From contig NZ_NBXA01000019.1 in NCBI RefSeq assembly GCF_003399625.1, positions 1 to 45,698 of the forward strand: a stretch of DNA of 45,698 nucleotides. The letters run 5' to 3'. Under the pieces are notes generated by a model that saw nothing but the letters and a program-made list of their open reading frames with translations, did no database searches and was not told where the DNA came from. This document shows, in pieces, positions 25,262 to 33,267 of this stretch. Position 1 is the stretch's first letter; each line of letters opens with the position of its first letter. Both the position numbers and the translations under genes were made by a program. This stretch comes from Subtercola boreus. GTDB taxonomy: Bacteria > Actinomycetota > Actinomycetes > Actinomycetales > Microbacteriaceae.

Positions 25262-25281
25262 AGTATCAGCTAACTGATACT
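25262..25281. promoter_or_regulatory. MarR-type operator between the NmrA-like and MarR genes
   Basis: Perfect 8-base arms AGTATCAG and CTGATACT around CTAA. It lies 10 bases before the NmrA-like start codon and 26 bases before the MarR start codon, so one bound dimer could silence both genes. Confidence 0.65.
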
Positions 25282-25307
25282 CAAGCATACGCGGCTAGGA
25301 TCGACCC

Positions 25308-25769
25308 ATGGCCGCAGAGTTCTCCGTGTCACGGGACGACATCGATGACGTCGCGGCGTGGACCGTCATCCGCGCCGCCCGGCAACTGGCCCGGATGCTC
25401 GCCCTCGAACTCGCGCCGATGGAGCTCAGCCCCGTCGAGTTCGGCGTACTCGCCCAGCTCGCCGACTCGGACGGGCTCAGTCAGGCCGAACTCGCGCGGT
25501 CGGTGGGAGTCCGGCCGCAGAGCATGACCGCCCTCTGTGCTGCACTCGAAAGCCGCGGTCTCCTCGCCCGCGGCCCGGACCGGGGCCGAGGCCGGCTCTC
25601 CCGGATCCGCCTGACGGAAGAGGGCCGGGCTCTCCTCGCGCGCGCCTACCCCCGGGTGCTGGCGAGCAACGACTGGTTCGGCGAAGACACCACCCGGCTC
25701 GAGGTGTTGCGCTCGACCCTCCGGCCGATGCTCGGCACGCCGGGCGAGCCGGTACCAGACGTGCCGTAG
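25308..25769 (+). CDS. MarR-family transcriptional regulator
   Basis: 153 residues. Winged helix with LAQLADSDGLSQAELARSVGV and the recognition helix RPQSMTALCAALESRGLL, then the wing DRGRGRLSRIRLTEEGRALL. Divergent from the NmrA-like oxidoreductase, with a 20-base palindrome in between; it very probably represses both. The ligand is unknown. It converges on the MDR reductase gene, leaving 7 bases. Confidence 0.85.
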   Translation: MAAEFSVSRDDIDDVAAWTVIRAARQLARMLALELAPMELSPVEFGVLAQLADSDGLSQAELARSVGVRPQSMTALCAALESRGLLARGPDRGRGRLSRIRLTEEGRALLARAYPRVLASNDWFGEDTTRLEVLRSTLRPMLGTPGEPVPDVP

Positions 25770-25776
25770 TGAAGCG

Positions 25777-26889
25777 CTAGAGGGTGACGACGATCTTCTG
25801 GGCGGAGACGCCCTTCCGCTGGAGGTCGAGGGCATCCTGGATGGCGCCCACACCGTGGCCGACAACCCGGGGCTTCGGAACGATCTGGTACGAGCCGTCC
25901 GCGAGGGCCGCCGGAAGGAAGTCTCGGTAGATGGCCAGGCTGACATCCGTCTTCTTCAGCGCGCTGCCGAAGATGTACTTCAGCTTCACGCCCCGGGTTC
26001 TGGCGGAGACCTGCATTCCGATGTTCGACGAGATCAGTTGGGCGGTGATCCGCGCGCGTGTGGCGAGGCGGCCATCGGCCAGTGCTGCAAACGAGACTGG
26101 GGGTGTGCCGATGGCGACGAAGCGGCGGCCTTTCGAAGCGCCGGCGATGCGGATGCACGCCGGAGCGCCTGTCGTGCCGAACGAGACGGCGCCGGCAAGA
26201 GTCCGGCTGGACAGGGCCCCGATGATGTCCTCTTCGACGGTGGGGCTGTTGTAGTCGAACACGAGCGCCGCGCCGAGTTCTCTCAGCGAGTCGACGTTCC
26301 GGGGCGAGGCGGTCGTGATGACCTCATACCCTGCTGCGACGGCCAGCTGGATGGCCTGGCTTCCCACGCTCGTCGAACCACCCCAGACCAGTACCGTCTG
26401 CCCGGTCGCCGCCGGGTGCGCTGAGGGATGCTGGAGGCCGAGCCACGCGGACTCGAAGAGCGCACAGGATGCCGTCGACACGGCGAGCGGAAGGGTCGCG
26501 GCCTCTTCGAACGGCAGCGCCTGGGGAATCGGCGCTGTCAGGCGCTCGAGCACGACGGTGTACTCCTGGAAGGTGCCCTCGGCTGCACTGGTGACGTCCC
26601 TGTCGGTGCCGACAGCGTGCCCGAGCACGCGGTCGCCGACCTGGAAGCGGGTGACACCCGAACCGATCTCGACGATCTCGCCGGCAGTGTCGGAGCCGAG
26701 AATCGTCGGATAGTCGAGCCATCCGTAGGTGAGGTTGCCTTCCACCTGGATGATCCATTCCAGCGGATTCATCGCGACCGCTCTGTTCCTGACGACCACC
26801 TGGTCGGCGGCGGGCGAGGGGTAGGCGGCCTCCCCGAGGTGGAAGCGGCCGTGCTTCTCTGTCAGCCAGGCGGCGGTATTGGTGGGCAT
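25777..26889 (-). CDS. Medium-chain dehydrogenase/reductase, zinc-type alcohol dehydrogenase-like (quinone/enoyl reductase group)
   Basis: 370 residues from ATG 26889, preceded by GAGGAG. GroES-like N-domain (NPLEWIIQVEGNLTYGWLDY, GSDTAGEIVEIGSGVTRFQVGDRV) and Rossmann domain with VLVWGGSTSVGSQAIQLAVA. The structural and catalytic zinc cysteines of classical alcohol dehydrogenases are absent, so a zinc-free NADPH:quinone or enone reductase is likely, similar to fungal trans-enoyl reductase-like proteins. Divergent from a TetR gene with repeated operator candidates between them. Confidence 0.75.
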   Translation of the reverse strand: MPTNTAAWLTEKHGRFHLGEAAYPSPAADQVVVRNRAVAMNPLEWIIQVEGNLTYGWLDYPTILGSDTAGEIVEIGSGVTRFQVGDRVLGHAVGTDRDVTSAAEGTFQEYTVVLERLTAPIPQALPFEEAATLPLAVSTASCALFESAWLGLQHPSAHPAATGQTVLVWGGSTSVGSQAIQLAVAAGYEVITTASPRNVDSLRELGAALVFDYNSPTVEEDIIGALSSRTLAGAVSFGTTGAPACIRIAGASKGRRFVAIGTPPVSFAALADGRLATRARITAQLISSNIGMQVSARTRGVKLKYIFGSALKKTDVSLAIYRDFLPAALADGSYQIVPKPRVVGHGVGAIQDALDLQRKGVSAQKIVVTL

Positions 26890-26919
26890 GGTGGGCTCCT
26901 CAGGCAGTGTTCCGCGTGC

Positions 26920-26971
26920 GTGATTGCACTTGGTGTAGTCGATCATGCCATGTGATTGCACCGTATGCAAT
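26920..26971. promoter_or_regulatory. TetR operator candidates between the MDR and TetR genes
   Basis: GTGATTGCAC occurs at 26920-26929 and again at 26952-26961 (about three helical turns apart). The second copy is part of the inverted repeat ATTGCA-CCGTA-TGCAAT (26955-26971), 20 bases before the TetR start codon. Confidence 0.5.
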
Positions 26972-26990
26972 GGCAGGTTAGAGTGTTGCC

Positions 26991-27593
26991 ATGTCGAGAT
27001 GGAGACCGGATGGCCGGGAGCGCCTCCAGGAAGCAGCCGTCGAACTGTTCCGGGAGCACGGTTACGAAGCGGTGACCGTGGCCGAGATCGCCGCCCGAGC
27101 GGGATTGACCAAGCGCACGTTCTTCAACCACTTCACCGACAAGCGGGAAGTGCTCTTCGCCGGCGGCGCCGACCTCCAGGCCGAGGTGCTTCGCTGCCTG
27201 CAGGATGCCGATCGAGCGAAGCCACCTTTCGAGAGGGCGATCGAGGCGCTGGGCCGAGCGGGCCGGACCCTGGCTGATGTGGTGCCCTATGCCTCCTTGA
27301 GGCGCGATCTCATCGATTCGTCGCTCGAGCTCCGAGAGCGCGACCTGATGAAATCCTCTTCTCTTTCGGCGGCAATCGCCGCCGAGCTCGAGGCGCAGGG
27401 CGCTTCCGGCCGGCTTGCCGCCTTCGCCGCCCACGCCGCTGTGGCGGTGTTCGGTGTCGCCTACGACGACTGGACGGAGACGCCCGAAGCAGATTTCGCC
27501 GACCTCATCACGGCCGCGGCTTCTGAGTTGCAGGCATCCATCGGTGCCCGCCCGGGCCGGGATGGCGACGGCCAGGGCGCGTCGTTCGGCTAG
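26991..27593 (+). CDS. TetR-family transcriptional regulator
   Basis: 200 residues. N-terminal HTH RERLQEAAVELFREHGYEAV then TVAEIAARAGLTKRTFFNHF at about residues 9-48, followed by a helical ligand domain ending in a Pro/Gly tail. Divergent from the MDR reductase with a shared operator region, so it is the probable local repressor. It is followed after 47 bases by a second TetR gene in the same direction. Confidence 0.85.
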   Translation: MSRWRPDGRERLQEAAVELFREHGYEAVTVAEIAARAGLTKRTFFNHFTDKREVLFAGGADLQAEVLRCLQDADRAKPPFERAIEALGRAGRTLADVVPYASLRRDLIDSSLELRERDLMKSSSLSAAIAAELEAQGASGRLAAFAAHAAVAVFGVAYDDWTETPEADFADLITAAASELQASIGARPGRDGDGQGASFG

Positions 27594-27640
27594 CCTTGAC
27601 GCTGCGGCCGGCGGTTCCGGCGGGAATGAGGCGTTCGGGA

Positions 27641-28192
27641 ATGGTACGGGGTGAGGGCGTGCCGACGCGGGAGCGCATCCGTTCCGCGGCGTCCACGCTC
27701 TTCCGGGAGCGTGGTTACGCACGCAGTTCCGTTCGTGACATCGCAGCCCTGGCGGAGGCGGACGCGGCGCTCGTGATCCGGCACTTCGGGTCGAAGGAGC
27801 TGCTGTTCCTCGAGACCATGCAGCCGTCTCTGGATGACGAACCGCTGCTCGCGGTGCCGCTCGAGCAGCTCGGCCGTCGGTTCGTCGAGGTCGTGCTGGC
27901 CGACGCCGACGAGTTCAGCGACGTCTATCTCGCCCTCGTGCGCGGGAGCGGGGAGCCCTCGATCGCCGGGCGACTCCGCACCGTACACGAGGAGACCTTC
28001 GTGCGGCCGCTGCTCGCCCGGCTGCCGGGTCAGGGCGGGGAGCTGCGGGCACGGCTCGCCGCTGCGCTCATCGGCGGGCTGCTCTACTCCCTCTGGGTGG
28101 TCGGCGACGAGTACCTCCTGGCCGCCGACCGGCACGAGGTCGTGGAGCGCTACGGGTCGCTGCTGCAGGACATCCTCACGCCTGCAGCCTGA
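27641..28192 (+). CDS. TetR-family transcriptional regulator
   Basis: 183 residues from ATG 27641; an in-frame ATG at 27626 and a TTG at 27596 are alternatives, with TGAGG placed best for 27641. HTH: TRERIRSAASTLFRERGYAR then SSVRDIAALAEADAALVIRHFGSK. The C-terminal domain has the GEPSIAGRLR...LAAALIGGLLYSLWVV pattern of the TetR_C subgroup. It converges with the SDR gene at 28218; the 25-base palindrome in front of that SDR is a candidate target, but the link is only by proximity. Confidence 0.82.
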   Translation: MVRGEGVPTRERIRSAASTLFRERGYARSSVRDIAALAEADAALVIRHFGSKELLFLETMQPSLDDEPLLAVPLEQLGRRFVEVVLADADEFSDVYLALVRGSGEPSIAGRLRTVHEETFVRPLLARLPGQGGELRARLAAALIGGLLYSLWVVGDEYLLAADRHEVVERYGSLLQDILTPAA

Positions 28193-28217
28193 CGCGCCCC
28201 GGCCCGCCCGCCCCGTG

Positions 28218-29237
28218 CTACTGCACTGACCAGCCGCCGTCCGACGGCAGCACGACGCCGTTGATGTTGACGGCATCGTCGCTCAACAGGAAGGTGATGG
28301 AGGCGGCCAGCTGCTCGGCGGTCGCAACCGTCGGGATCTGCGCCTGGAAGGGGGAGAGCCGCGCCTTTCCGGCTTCGGAGACGTTCGGTGGGAACGGGAT
28401 ACCCGTGGCCACGCCGCCCGGAGCGACCGCATTCACGCGGATACCCTGCAGACCGTACATGAAGGCGGCGCTGCGGGTCAGGCCGATCACGCCGTGCTTC
28501 GAGACCGTGTACGCATTGCCCGAGGCGTCGCCGCGGAGACCTGCCTCCGAGGCGACGTTCACGACCGAACCGCTTCCGGCAGCGAGCATCGCCGGCAGCA
28601 CGGCGCGCATGAGCTTGAAGCCGCCGGTGAGGTTGATCGCGATGACCCGATCCCAGACCGCATCGCTGGTCTCGTGCGCCGGCGAGAAGTCGTCGTTGAT
28701 GCCGGCGACGTTGGCGAGGGCGTGGATCGACGGACCCGCGGCGGCGGTGATGGCATCGATGTCGGCCTGCTGGGTGATGTCACCGGCGACGGTCACGATC
28801 TCGGCGCCGGGAACAAGGCCGGCCAGGTCGGCCAGGCGTTCCGCGGAGATGTCGACGGCGATCACGCGGCCGCCTTCCCTGGCGACGCGGAGGGCGGTGG
28901 CCCGGCCGATGCCGGAGGCGGCGCCCGTCACGATGACCGTCTGCCCGGCGAACCGACCGGTCGTGACGCGTTCCTGCCAGCCCGTCGGCTCCGCAGACCC
29001 GTCGGGGACGACTCCGCCGTTCACCTGCAGCACGAGGGCATCCACGGCCTCCTGGGGGAGCTGGCCCTGGCTCAGCACGACCAGTTGCTGCAGGGGGAGG
29101 CCGAGTACCGGGGTCAGGCTGCTGGCGTCGAAGCCGCCGCCGGCGCCGAGCAGGGCGGTGATGGCGGGGCCGCCCACCGGGTGATCCAGCCACGTTCCGA
29201 TCGGACTGTTCGCAGTCAGGGGGGTCTGGTCGGTCAT
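28218..29237 (-). CDS. Short-chain dehydrogenase/reductase with an N-terminal extension
   Basis: 339 residues. A classical SDR domain starts at about residue 98: TGAASGIGRATALRVA cofactor motif, NVAGIN, active-site Ser in NVASEAG and the Y-x-x-x-K in NAYTVSKHG. Ahead of it is a ~95-residue extension (NSPIGTWLDHPVGGPAITAL, then LPLQQLVVLSQGQLPQEAVD) not usual in SDRs; its role is unknown, perhaps a small alpha-helical substrate or dimer domain. AAGGAG precedes ATG 29237. A 25-base perfect palindrome lies 47 bases upstream, indicating tight repression by a TetR-type protein. Confidence 0.8.
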   Translation of the reverse strand: MTDQTPLTANSPIGTWLDHPVGGPAITALLGAGGGFDASSLTPVLGLPLQQLVVLSQGQLPQEAVDALVLQVNGGVVPDGSAEPTGWQERVTTGRFAGQTVIVTGAASGIGRATALRVAREGGRVIAVDISAERLADLAGLVPGAEIVTVAGDITQQADIDAITAAAGPSIHALANVAGINDDFSPAHETSDAVWDRVIAINLTGGFKLMRAVLPAMLAAGSGSVVNVASEAGLRGDASGNAYTVSKHGVIGLTRSAAFMYGLQGIRVNAVAPGGVATGIPFPPNVSEAGKARLSPFQAQIPTVATAEQLAASITFLLSDDAVNINGVVLPSDGGWSVQ

Positions 29238-29283
29238 GATTCGCTCCTTCTCGGGTGGGGGAGCCCCGTCTTTCGCCAGGGCA

Positions 29284-29308
29284 GGGGTGTCAACTAAGTT
29301 GACACCCC
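29284..29308. promoter_or_regulatory. 25-base perfect palindromic operator upstream of the SDR gene
   Basis: Arms GGGGTGTCAAC and GTTGACACCCC around TAA. Length and symmetry suit a TetR-type repressor. Each arm contains a TTGACA or its complement, so the site could also overlay -35 elements for either the SDR gene (leftward) or the fbiC-like gene (rightward, start 81 bases away). Confidence 0.7.
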
Positions 29309-29388
29309 TCATCCTAGGTCGCCGGGAGCGGATGAGGGGGATGGCGTCCCCGCTTCGGGAAAGCTCGGGGGAGCTAGCATGGAGCGAG

Positions 29389-31779
29389 ATGTCACCCTCT
29401 TCCGCCCCACCCGCATCCGCCCCGTCGATCGAGCGGTCACTCGCCCTCAGCGCGTCGGGGGGAACGCTCAGCGCAGAGGCAGCCGAGGCCCTGCTGCACG
29501 CGCGCGGCGCCGAGCTCGACGCACTGCTCGCCGAGGCCGGCCGGCTGCGTGACCTCGGGCTCGAGCGCGCGGGCCGCCCCGGCGTCATCACGTACTCCCG
29601 CAAGGTCTTCATCCCGCTCACCCATCTCTGCCAGGACCGCTGCCACTACTGCGTGTTCGTGCAGTCGCCGGGCAAGCTGGAGCGTGCGGGGATCGCGCCC
29701 TTCCTTTCGGCAGACGATGTGCTCGAGATCGCCCGGCAGGGCGCCGCGCTCGGCTGCAAGGAGGCCCTCTTCACGCTCGGCGACCGCCCCGAGAACCGCT
29801 GGGCCGCGGCGCGCGACTGGCTCGACGAGCACGGCTACGAGTCGACGATCGACTACATGCGGGCGATGTCGCAGCTGGTGCTGGAGGAGACCGGGCTGCT
29901 GCCGCACCTGAATCCGGGCGTCATGACGTACGCCGAGCTGGAGTCGCTGAAGGCCGTTGCCCCATCGATGGGCATGATGCTCGAGACCACTGCGACGAGG
30001 CTCTGGGCCGACAGGGGGGAGGCGCACTTCGGCTCGCCCGACAAGGATCCGGCGGTGCGCCTGCGGGTGCTCGACGACGCAGGCCTGCTGAAGATCCCGT
30101 TCACGACCGGGGTGCTGTTCGGCATCGGGGAGAACACCGCCGAACGGGTCGATGCGATGTTCGCCATCCGGGCATCCGCAGAGCTCCACGGGCACGTGCA
30201 GGAGACCATCGTGCAGAACTTCCGAGCGAAGGACTCGACGGCGATGATGTCGACGGGCGACCTGGCGACCGACGAGTACGCGGCGGCCGTCGCCGTGACG
30301 CGGCTGGTGCTCGGCCCGGATGCCCGGCTGCAGGCCCCGCCGAACCTCACCGATGCGGCAGAACTGGCGCTGCTCATCCGCGCCGGCATCGACGACTGGG
30401 GTGGGGTGAGCCCGCTCACGCCCGACCATGTGAACCCCGAGCGGCCCTGGCCGCAGATCGACGAGCTCGCCAGGCTGACGGCGGCGGGTGGCTACACGCT
30501 TCGGGAGCGGCTGACGGCGCATCCGCACTACATCCGTGAGGGTGCGCCCTGGATCGACGATGCCGTGCTGCCGGCGGTGCGCGCCCTCGCCGATTCGCGG
30601 GGCCTTGCCCGTGAGGAGGGTCTGCCGGTGGCGCCGCCGGCGACCGCGACGCGCTCGCGCTCCGCTCGCGCACTGCCGTTCCCCGCGCCCCACGCGGCGG
30701 TGCGTTCGGTGGTGTCCCTGGCGCTCGAGCGGGCGGAACGCTCGCCCGGCACGCTCAGCGATGGCGACTACGCGGCGCTCCTGCGGGCTTCGGGCGCCGA
30801 GCTCGACGCGCTCACGGGCCTGGCCGACGACCTCCGCCGTGCCCGCTTCGGGAACACCCTGTCGTTCGTGGTGAACCGCAACCTCGACTCGTCGCTCGTT
30901 CGTTCGGGAGCTGACAGAACGTCCCCGACCCTGGGTCTCGACGACTTCGCCGACCTGGCCGACGAGGCACGGATGCTCGGGGCGACCGAGATCTGCATGC
31001 AGGGTGCCGCGCATCCGGAGCTCGGGCCGTCGGGCTACGTCGACCTCGTACGCGCGGTGAAGGCCCGGCAGCCCGCTCTGCACCTGCACGCCTTCCGCCC
31101 CGCCGAGCTCGCCGACGGGGCGGCCCGCGCAGGCCTCGCGCTGCCCGACTTCCTCACCGCGCTCGCCGAAGCCGGAGTCGATTCCGTGCCCGGAACCGGT
31201 GCCCGCATCCTCGACGACACCGTGCGAGAGACGATGACCGGCGGCCGGGACCTCAGAGTCGCCGCGTGGCTCGGCATCGTCGAGGCGGCCCACCGCGCGG
31301 GCCTGGCCTCGACCGCCACGATGATCTACGGCCACATCGAGACCGCGCCTCAGATCGTCGCGCACCTCCGCACCCTCATCGCGCTGCAGGAGCGCACCGG
31401 CGGGTTCAGCGAGTTCATCCCGATGCCGTTCGTGCCGGCCGAGCATCCGTCCATGCCGCCGCATCTCGCCGGCCGCGGGCCGAATCTCCGGCGGTCCCGC
31501 GCCGTGCACGCGGTCAGCCGGCTCATGCTCGACGAGCACATCCCGCACCTCCAGTCGGCGTGGACGAAGCTCGGCCCGGCCGGCGCCCGCGCTGTTCTCG
31601 GAGGCGGCGCCGACGACCTCGGCGGAATCCTGCTCGACGGTTCGCTCCGACCGGATGCCGGGGCCGAGTCGGGCCGCCAGCTCACTCTCGACGAGGTGGC
31701 TGGTTTCGCCCGCGACCTCGGCCGGAGCGCCTGGCAGCGATCGACGCTCTACGATCCGATCGGGCCCGATGCGGGCTGA
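29389..31779 (+). CDS. FbiC-like CofG-CofH fusion with a degenerate CofH half
   Basis: 796 residues, the size of FbiC, the two-domain radical-SAM protein that makes the F0 chromophore of coenzyme F420. The CofG half is intact: C81-x3-C85-x2-C88 in LCQDRCHYCVF, then ALFTLGDRPENRW, IPFTTGVLFGIGE and VQNFRAK. The CofH half aligns along its length (VVNRN at 494-498, GATEICMQG, LHLHAFRPAEL, GTGARILDD, TMIYGH, GGFSEFIPMPF, RAVHAVSRLM), but where FbiC has C-x3-C-x2-C right after NRN-x-x-x-x-x this protein has R505, D509 and S512, and a loop of about ten residues is missing. No frameshift explains it. CofH chemistry should therefore be lost. ATG 29389 (GGAGCGAG upstream) is chosen by homology; the open frame runs further upstream. 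The next gene overlaps its end by 11 bases. Confidence 0.85.
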   Translation: MSPSSAPPASAPSIERSLALSASGGTLSAEAAEALLHARGAELDALLAEAGRLRDLGLERAGRPGVITYSRKVFIPLTHLCQDRCHYCVFVQSPGKLERAGIAPFLSADDVLEIARQGAALGCKEALFTLGDRPENRWAAARDWLDEHGYESTIDYMRAMSQLVLEETGLLPHLNPGVMTYAELESLKAVAPSMGMMLETTATRLWADRGEAHFGSPDKDPAVRLRVLDDAGLLKIPFTTGVLFGIGENTAERVDAMFAIRASAELHGHVQETIVQNFRAKDSTAMMSTGDLATDEYAAAVAVTRLVLGPDARLQAPPNLTDAAELALLIRAGIDDWGGVSPLTPDHVNPERPWPQIDELARLTAAGGYTLRERLTAHPHYIREGAPWIDDAVLPAVRALADSRGLAREEGLPVAPPATATRSRSARALPFPAPHAAVRSVVSLALERAERSPGTLSDGDYAALLRASGAELDALTGLADDLRRARFGNTLSFVVNRNLDSSLVRSGADRTSPTLGLDDFADLADEARMLGATEICMQGAAHPELGPSGYVDLVRAVKARQPALHLHAFRPAELADGAARAGLALPDFLTALAEAGVDSVPGTGARILDDTVRETMTGGRDLRVAAWLGIVEAAHRAGLASTATMIYGHIETAPQIVAHLRTLIALQERTGGFSEFIPMPFVPAEHPSMPPHLAGRGPNLRRSRAVHAVSRLMLDEHIPHLQSAWTKLGPAGARAVLGGGADDLGGILLDGSLRPDAGAESGRQLTLDEVAGFARDLGRSAWQRSTLYDPIGPDAG

Positions 31780-33259
31780 CGCTCGCGCACCTGCGACCGA
31801 GGCCGCCCCCGAACGCGTCGACGTGTTCATCGTCGGGGCCGGCTTCGCGGGCCTCGGCCTTGGCATCCGGCTCGCCCGCGAGACAGCGCACACCTTCGTC
31901 ATCGCCGAGAGATCCGACAGCGTGGGCGGAACCTGGCGAGACAACACCTACCCCGGTGTCGCCTGCGACATCCCCTCGCACCTCTACTCGTTCTCGTTCC
32001 GTCAGAAGCCCGACTGGTCGTCGGTGTTCGCCCCGGGGCCCGAGATCCGCGCCTACCTCGAGGAGTGCGCCCGCGAGGAGGGACTGCTGCCCCACCTCCG
32101 TCTCGGCTCCGAGCTCCTCCACGCGGAATGGAAAGGGGCCGACGGTCGGTGGCTGATCACCACGACCACCGGCCGGTACTCCGCCCGCGCTCTCGTCACC
32201 GCGGCCGGCCGACTCTCCGAACCGCGGATCCCCGCCACACCGGGTCTCGACACCTTCGAGGGCCCGCACTTCCACACCAGCCGGTGGAACCACGACGTCG
32301 ATCTGCGGGGCATGCGCGTCGGCATCACCGGCACCGGGGCATCCGCTGTGCAGGTGCTGCCCGCGCTCGCCGCCGAGGCCTCCGAGGTCGTCGTCTTCCA
32401 GCGGAGCGCCCCCTACGTGGTGCCGCGGGGCGATCGCCGTTACTCCGACGCCGAGAAGGCCCTCCTCGCGGGTGACCCGCAGCTGCTCGACGACTCCCGC
32501 AACGCGATCTTCTGGAAGGCCGAGCAGACGTTCCCCAGCCGCCTCGGCCGGCAACCGGACCTCGACGCCCAGCGCGCCCGCTGGCAGAACCACCTCGACG
32601 CGCAGGTCGACGATCCGGCCCTCCGCGAGGCGCTGACGCCCGACTACGAGATCGGCTGCAAACGCGTGCTGCTCTCCGACGACTACTACCCGACGCTCGC
32701 GCTGGCGAATGTGCACCTCGAGAACTCAGCACTCGCCTCCCTCGACGCCTCCCGGGCGACCGCCGCCAGTGGCCGCACCCACGACCTCGACGTGCTCATC
32801 TTCGCGACCGGTTTCCACTCCACGCGCCAGCCCTACGCCGAACGGATCGCCGGCCGCGCCGGAGAACTCCTCAGCGAACACTGGGCCGACGGGATGACCG
32901 CCTACGCCTCCACGGTCGTGCACGGCTTTCCGAACCTGTTCATCATCGACGGCCCGAATGCGAGCCTCGGCCACAACTCGGCGATCCACATGATCGAGAC
33001 GCAGCTCGAGTACGTCCTCGGTGCGCTGGAACACCTGGCCGGGCATCCGGATGCCGCACTCGAGGTCAGCGCCGAGGCCGAGGTTGCCTACACCGCCGAC
33101 ATCGATGCCGCCGCGGCGCAGACGGTCTGGCTCACCGGCGGCTGCCGCAGCTGGTATGTCGACGACCGCAGCCACCGCCTGACCCTGCTCTGGCCGGGGT
33201 ACGCGCACACCTTCCGCGAGAGGAACGGGCGGTTCGACGCGCGGCCGTTCGGCGTCTGA
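31769..33259 (+). CDS. Flavin-containing monooxygenase, Baeyer-Villiger type
   Basis: 496 residues from ATG 31769, which lies inside the last codons of the fbiC-like gene. FAD site GAGFAG at 24-29, the BVMO/FMO fingerprint F-x-G-x3-H-x3-W as FEGPHFHTSRW at 163-173, NADPH site GTGASA at 188-193, and ATGFHS near the C-terminal third. The family inserts oxygen next to ketones or oxidises N/S atoms with FAD and NADPH. Coupling to an F0-synthase-like gene suggests a link to flavin or deazaflavin chemistry, but that is inference; the substrate is unknown. Convergent with the AI-2E-type gene 8 bases away. Confidence 0.8.
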   Translation: MRADARAPATEAAPERVDVFIVGAGFAGLGLGIRLARETAHTFVIAERSDSVGGTWRDNTYPGVACDIPSHLYSFSFRQKPDWSSVFAPGPEIRAYLEECAREEGLLPHLRLGSELLHAEWKGADGRWLITTTTGRYSARALVTAAGRLSEPRIPATPGLDTFEGPHFHTSRWNHDVDLRGMRVGITGTGASAVQVLPALAAEASEVVVFQRSAPYVVPRGDRRYSDAEKALLAGDPQLLDDSRNAIFWKAEQTFPSRLGRQPDLDAQRARWQNHLDAQVDDPALREALTPDYEIGCKRVLLSDDYYPTLALANVHLENSALASLDASRATAASGRTHDLDVLIFATGFHSTRQPYAERIAGRAGELLSEHWADGMTAYASTVVHGFPNLFIIDGPNASLGHNSAIHMIETQLEYVLGALEHLAGHPDAALEVSAEAEVAYTADIDAAAAQTVWLTGGCRSWYVDDRSHRLTLLWPGYAHTFRERNGRFDARPFGV

Positions 33260-33267
33260 CCGGTCTG

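Noticed and set aside
29238-29388. Upstream extension of the fbiC-like frame to base 29236
   Set aside because: It would run through the 25-base palindrome and encode Arg/Gly-rich sequence unlike FbiC; ATG 29389 with GGAG fits the family start.
29437-31947. An 836-codon minus-strand frame
   Set aside because: Antisense of the fbiC-like gene, whose own motifs are unmistakable.
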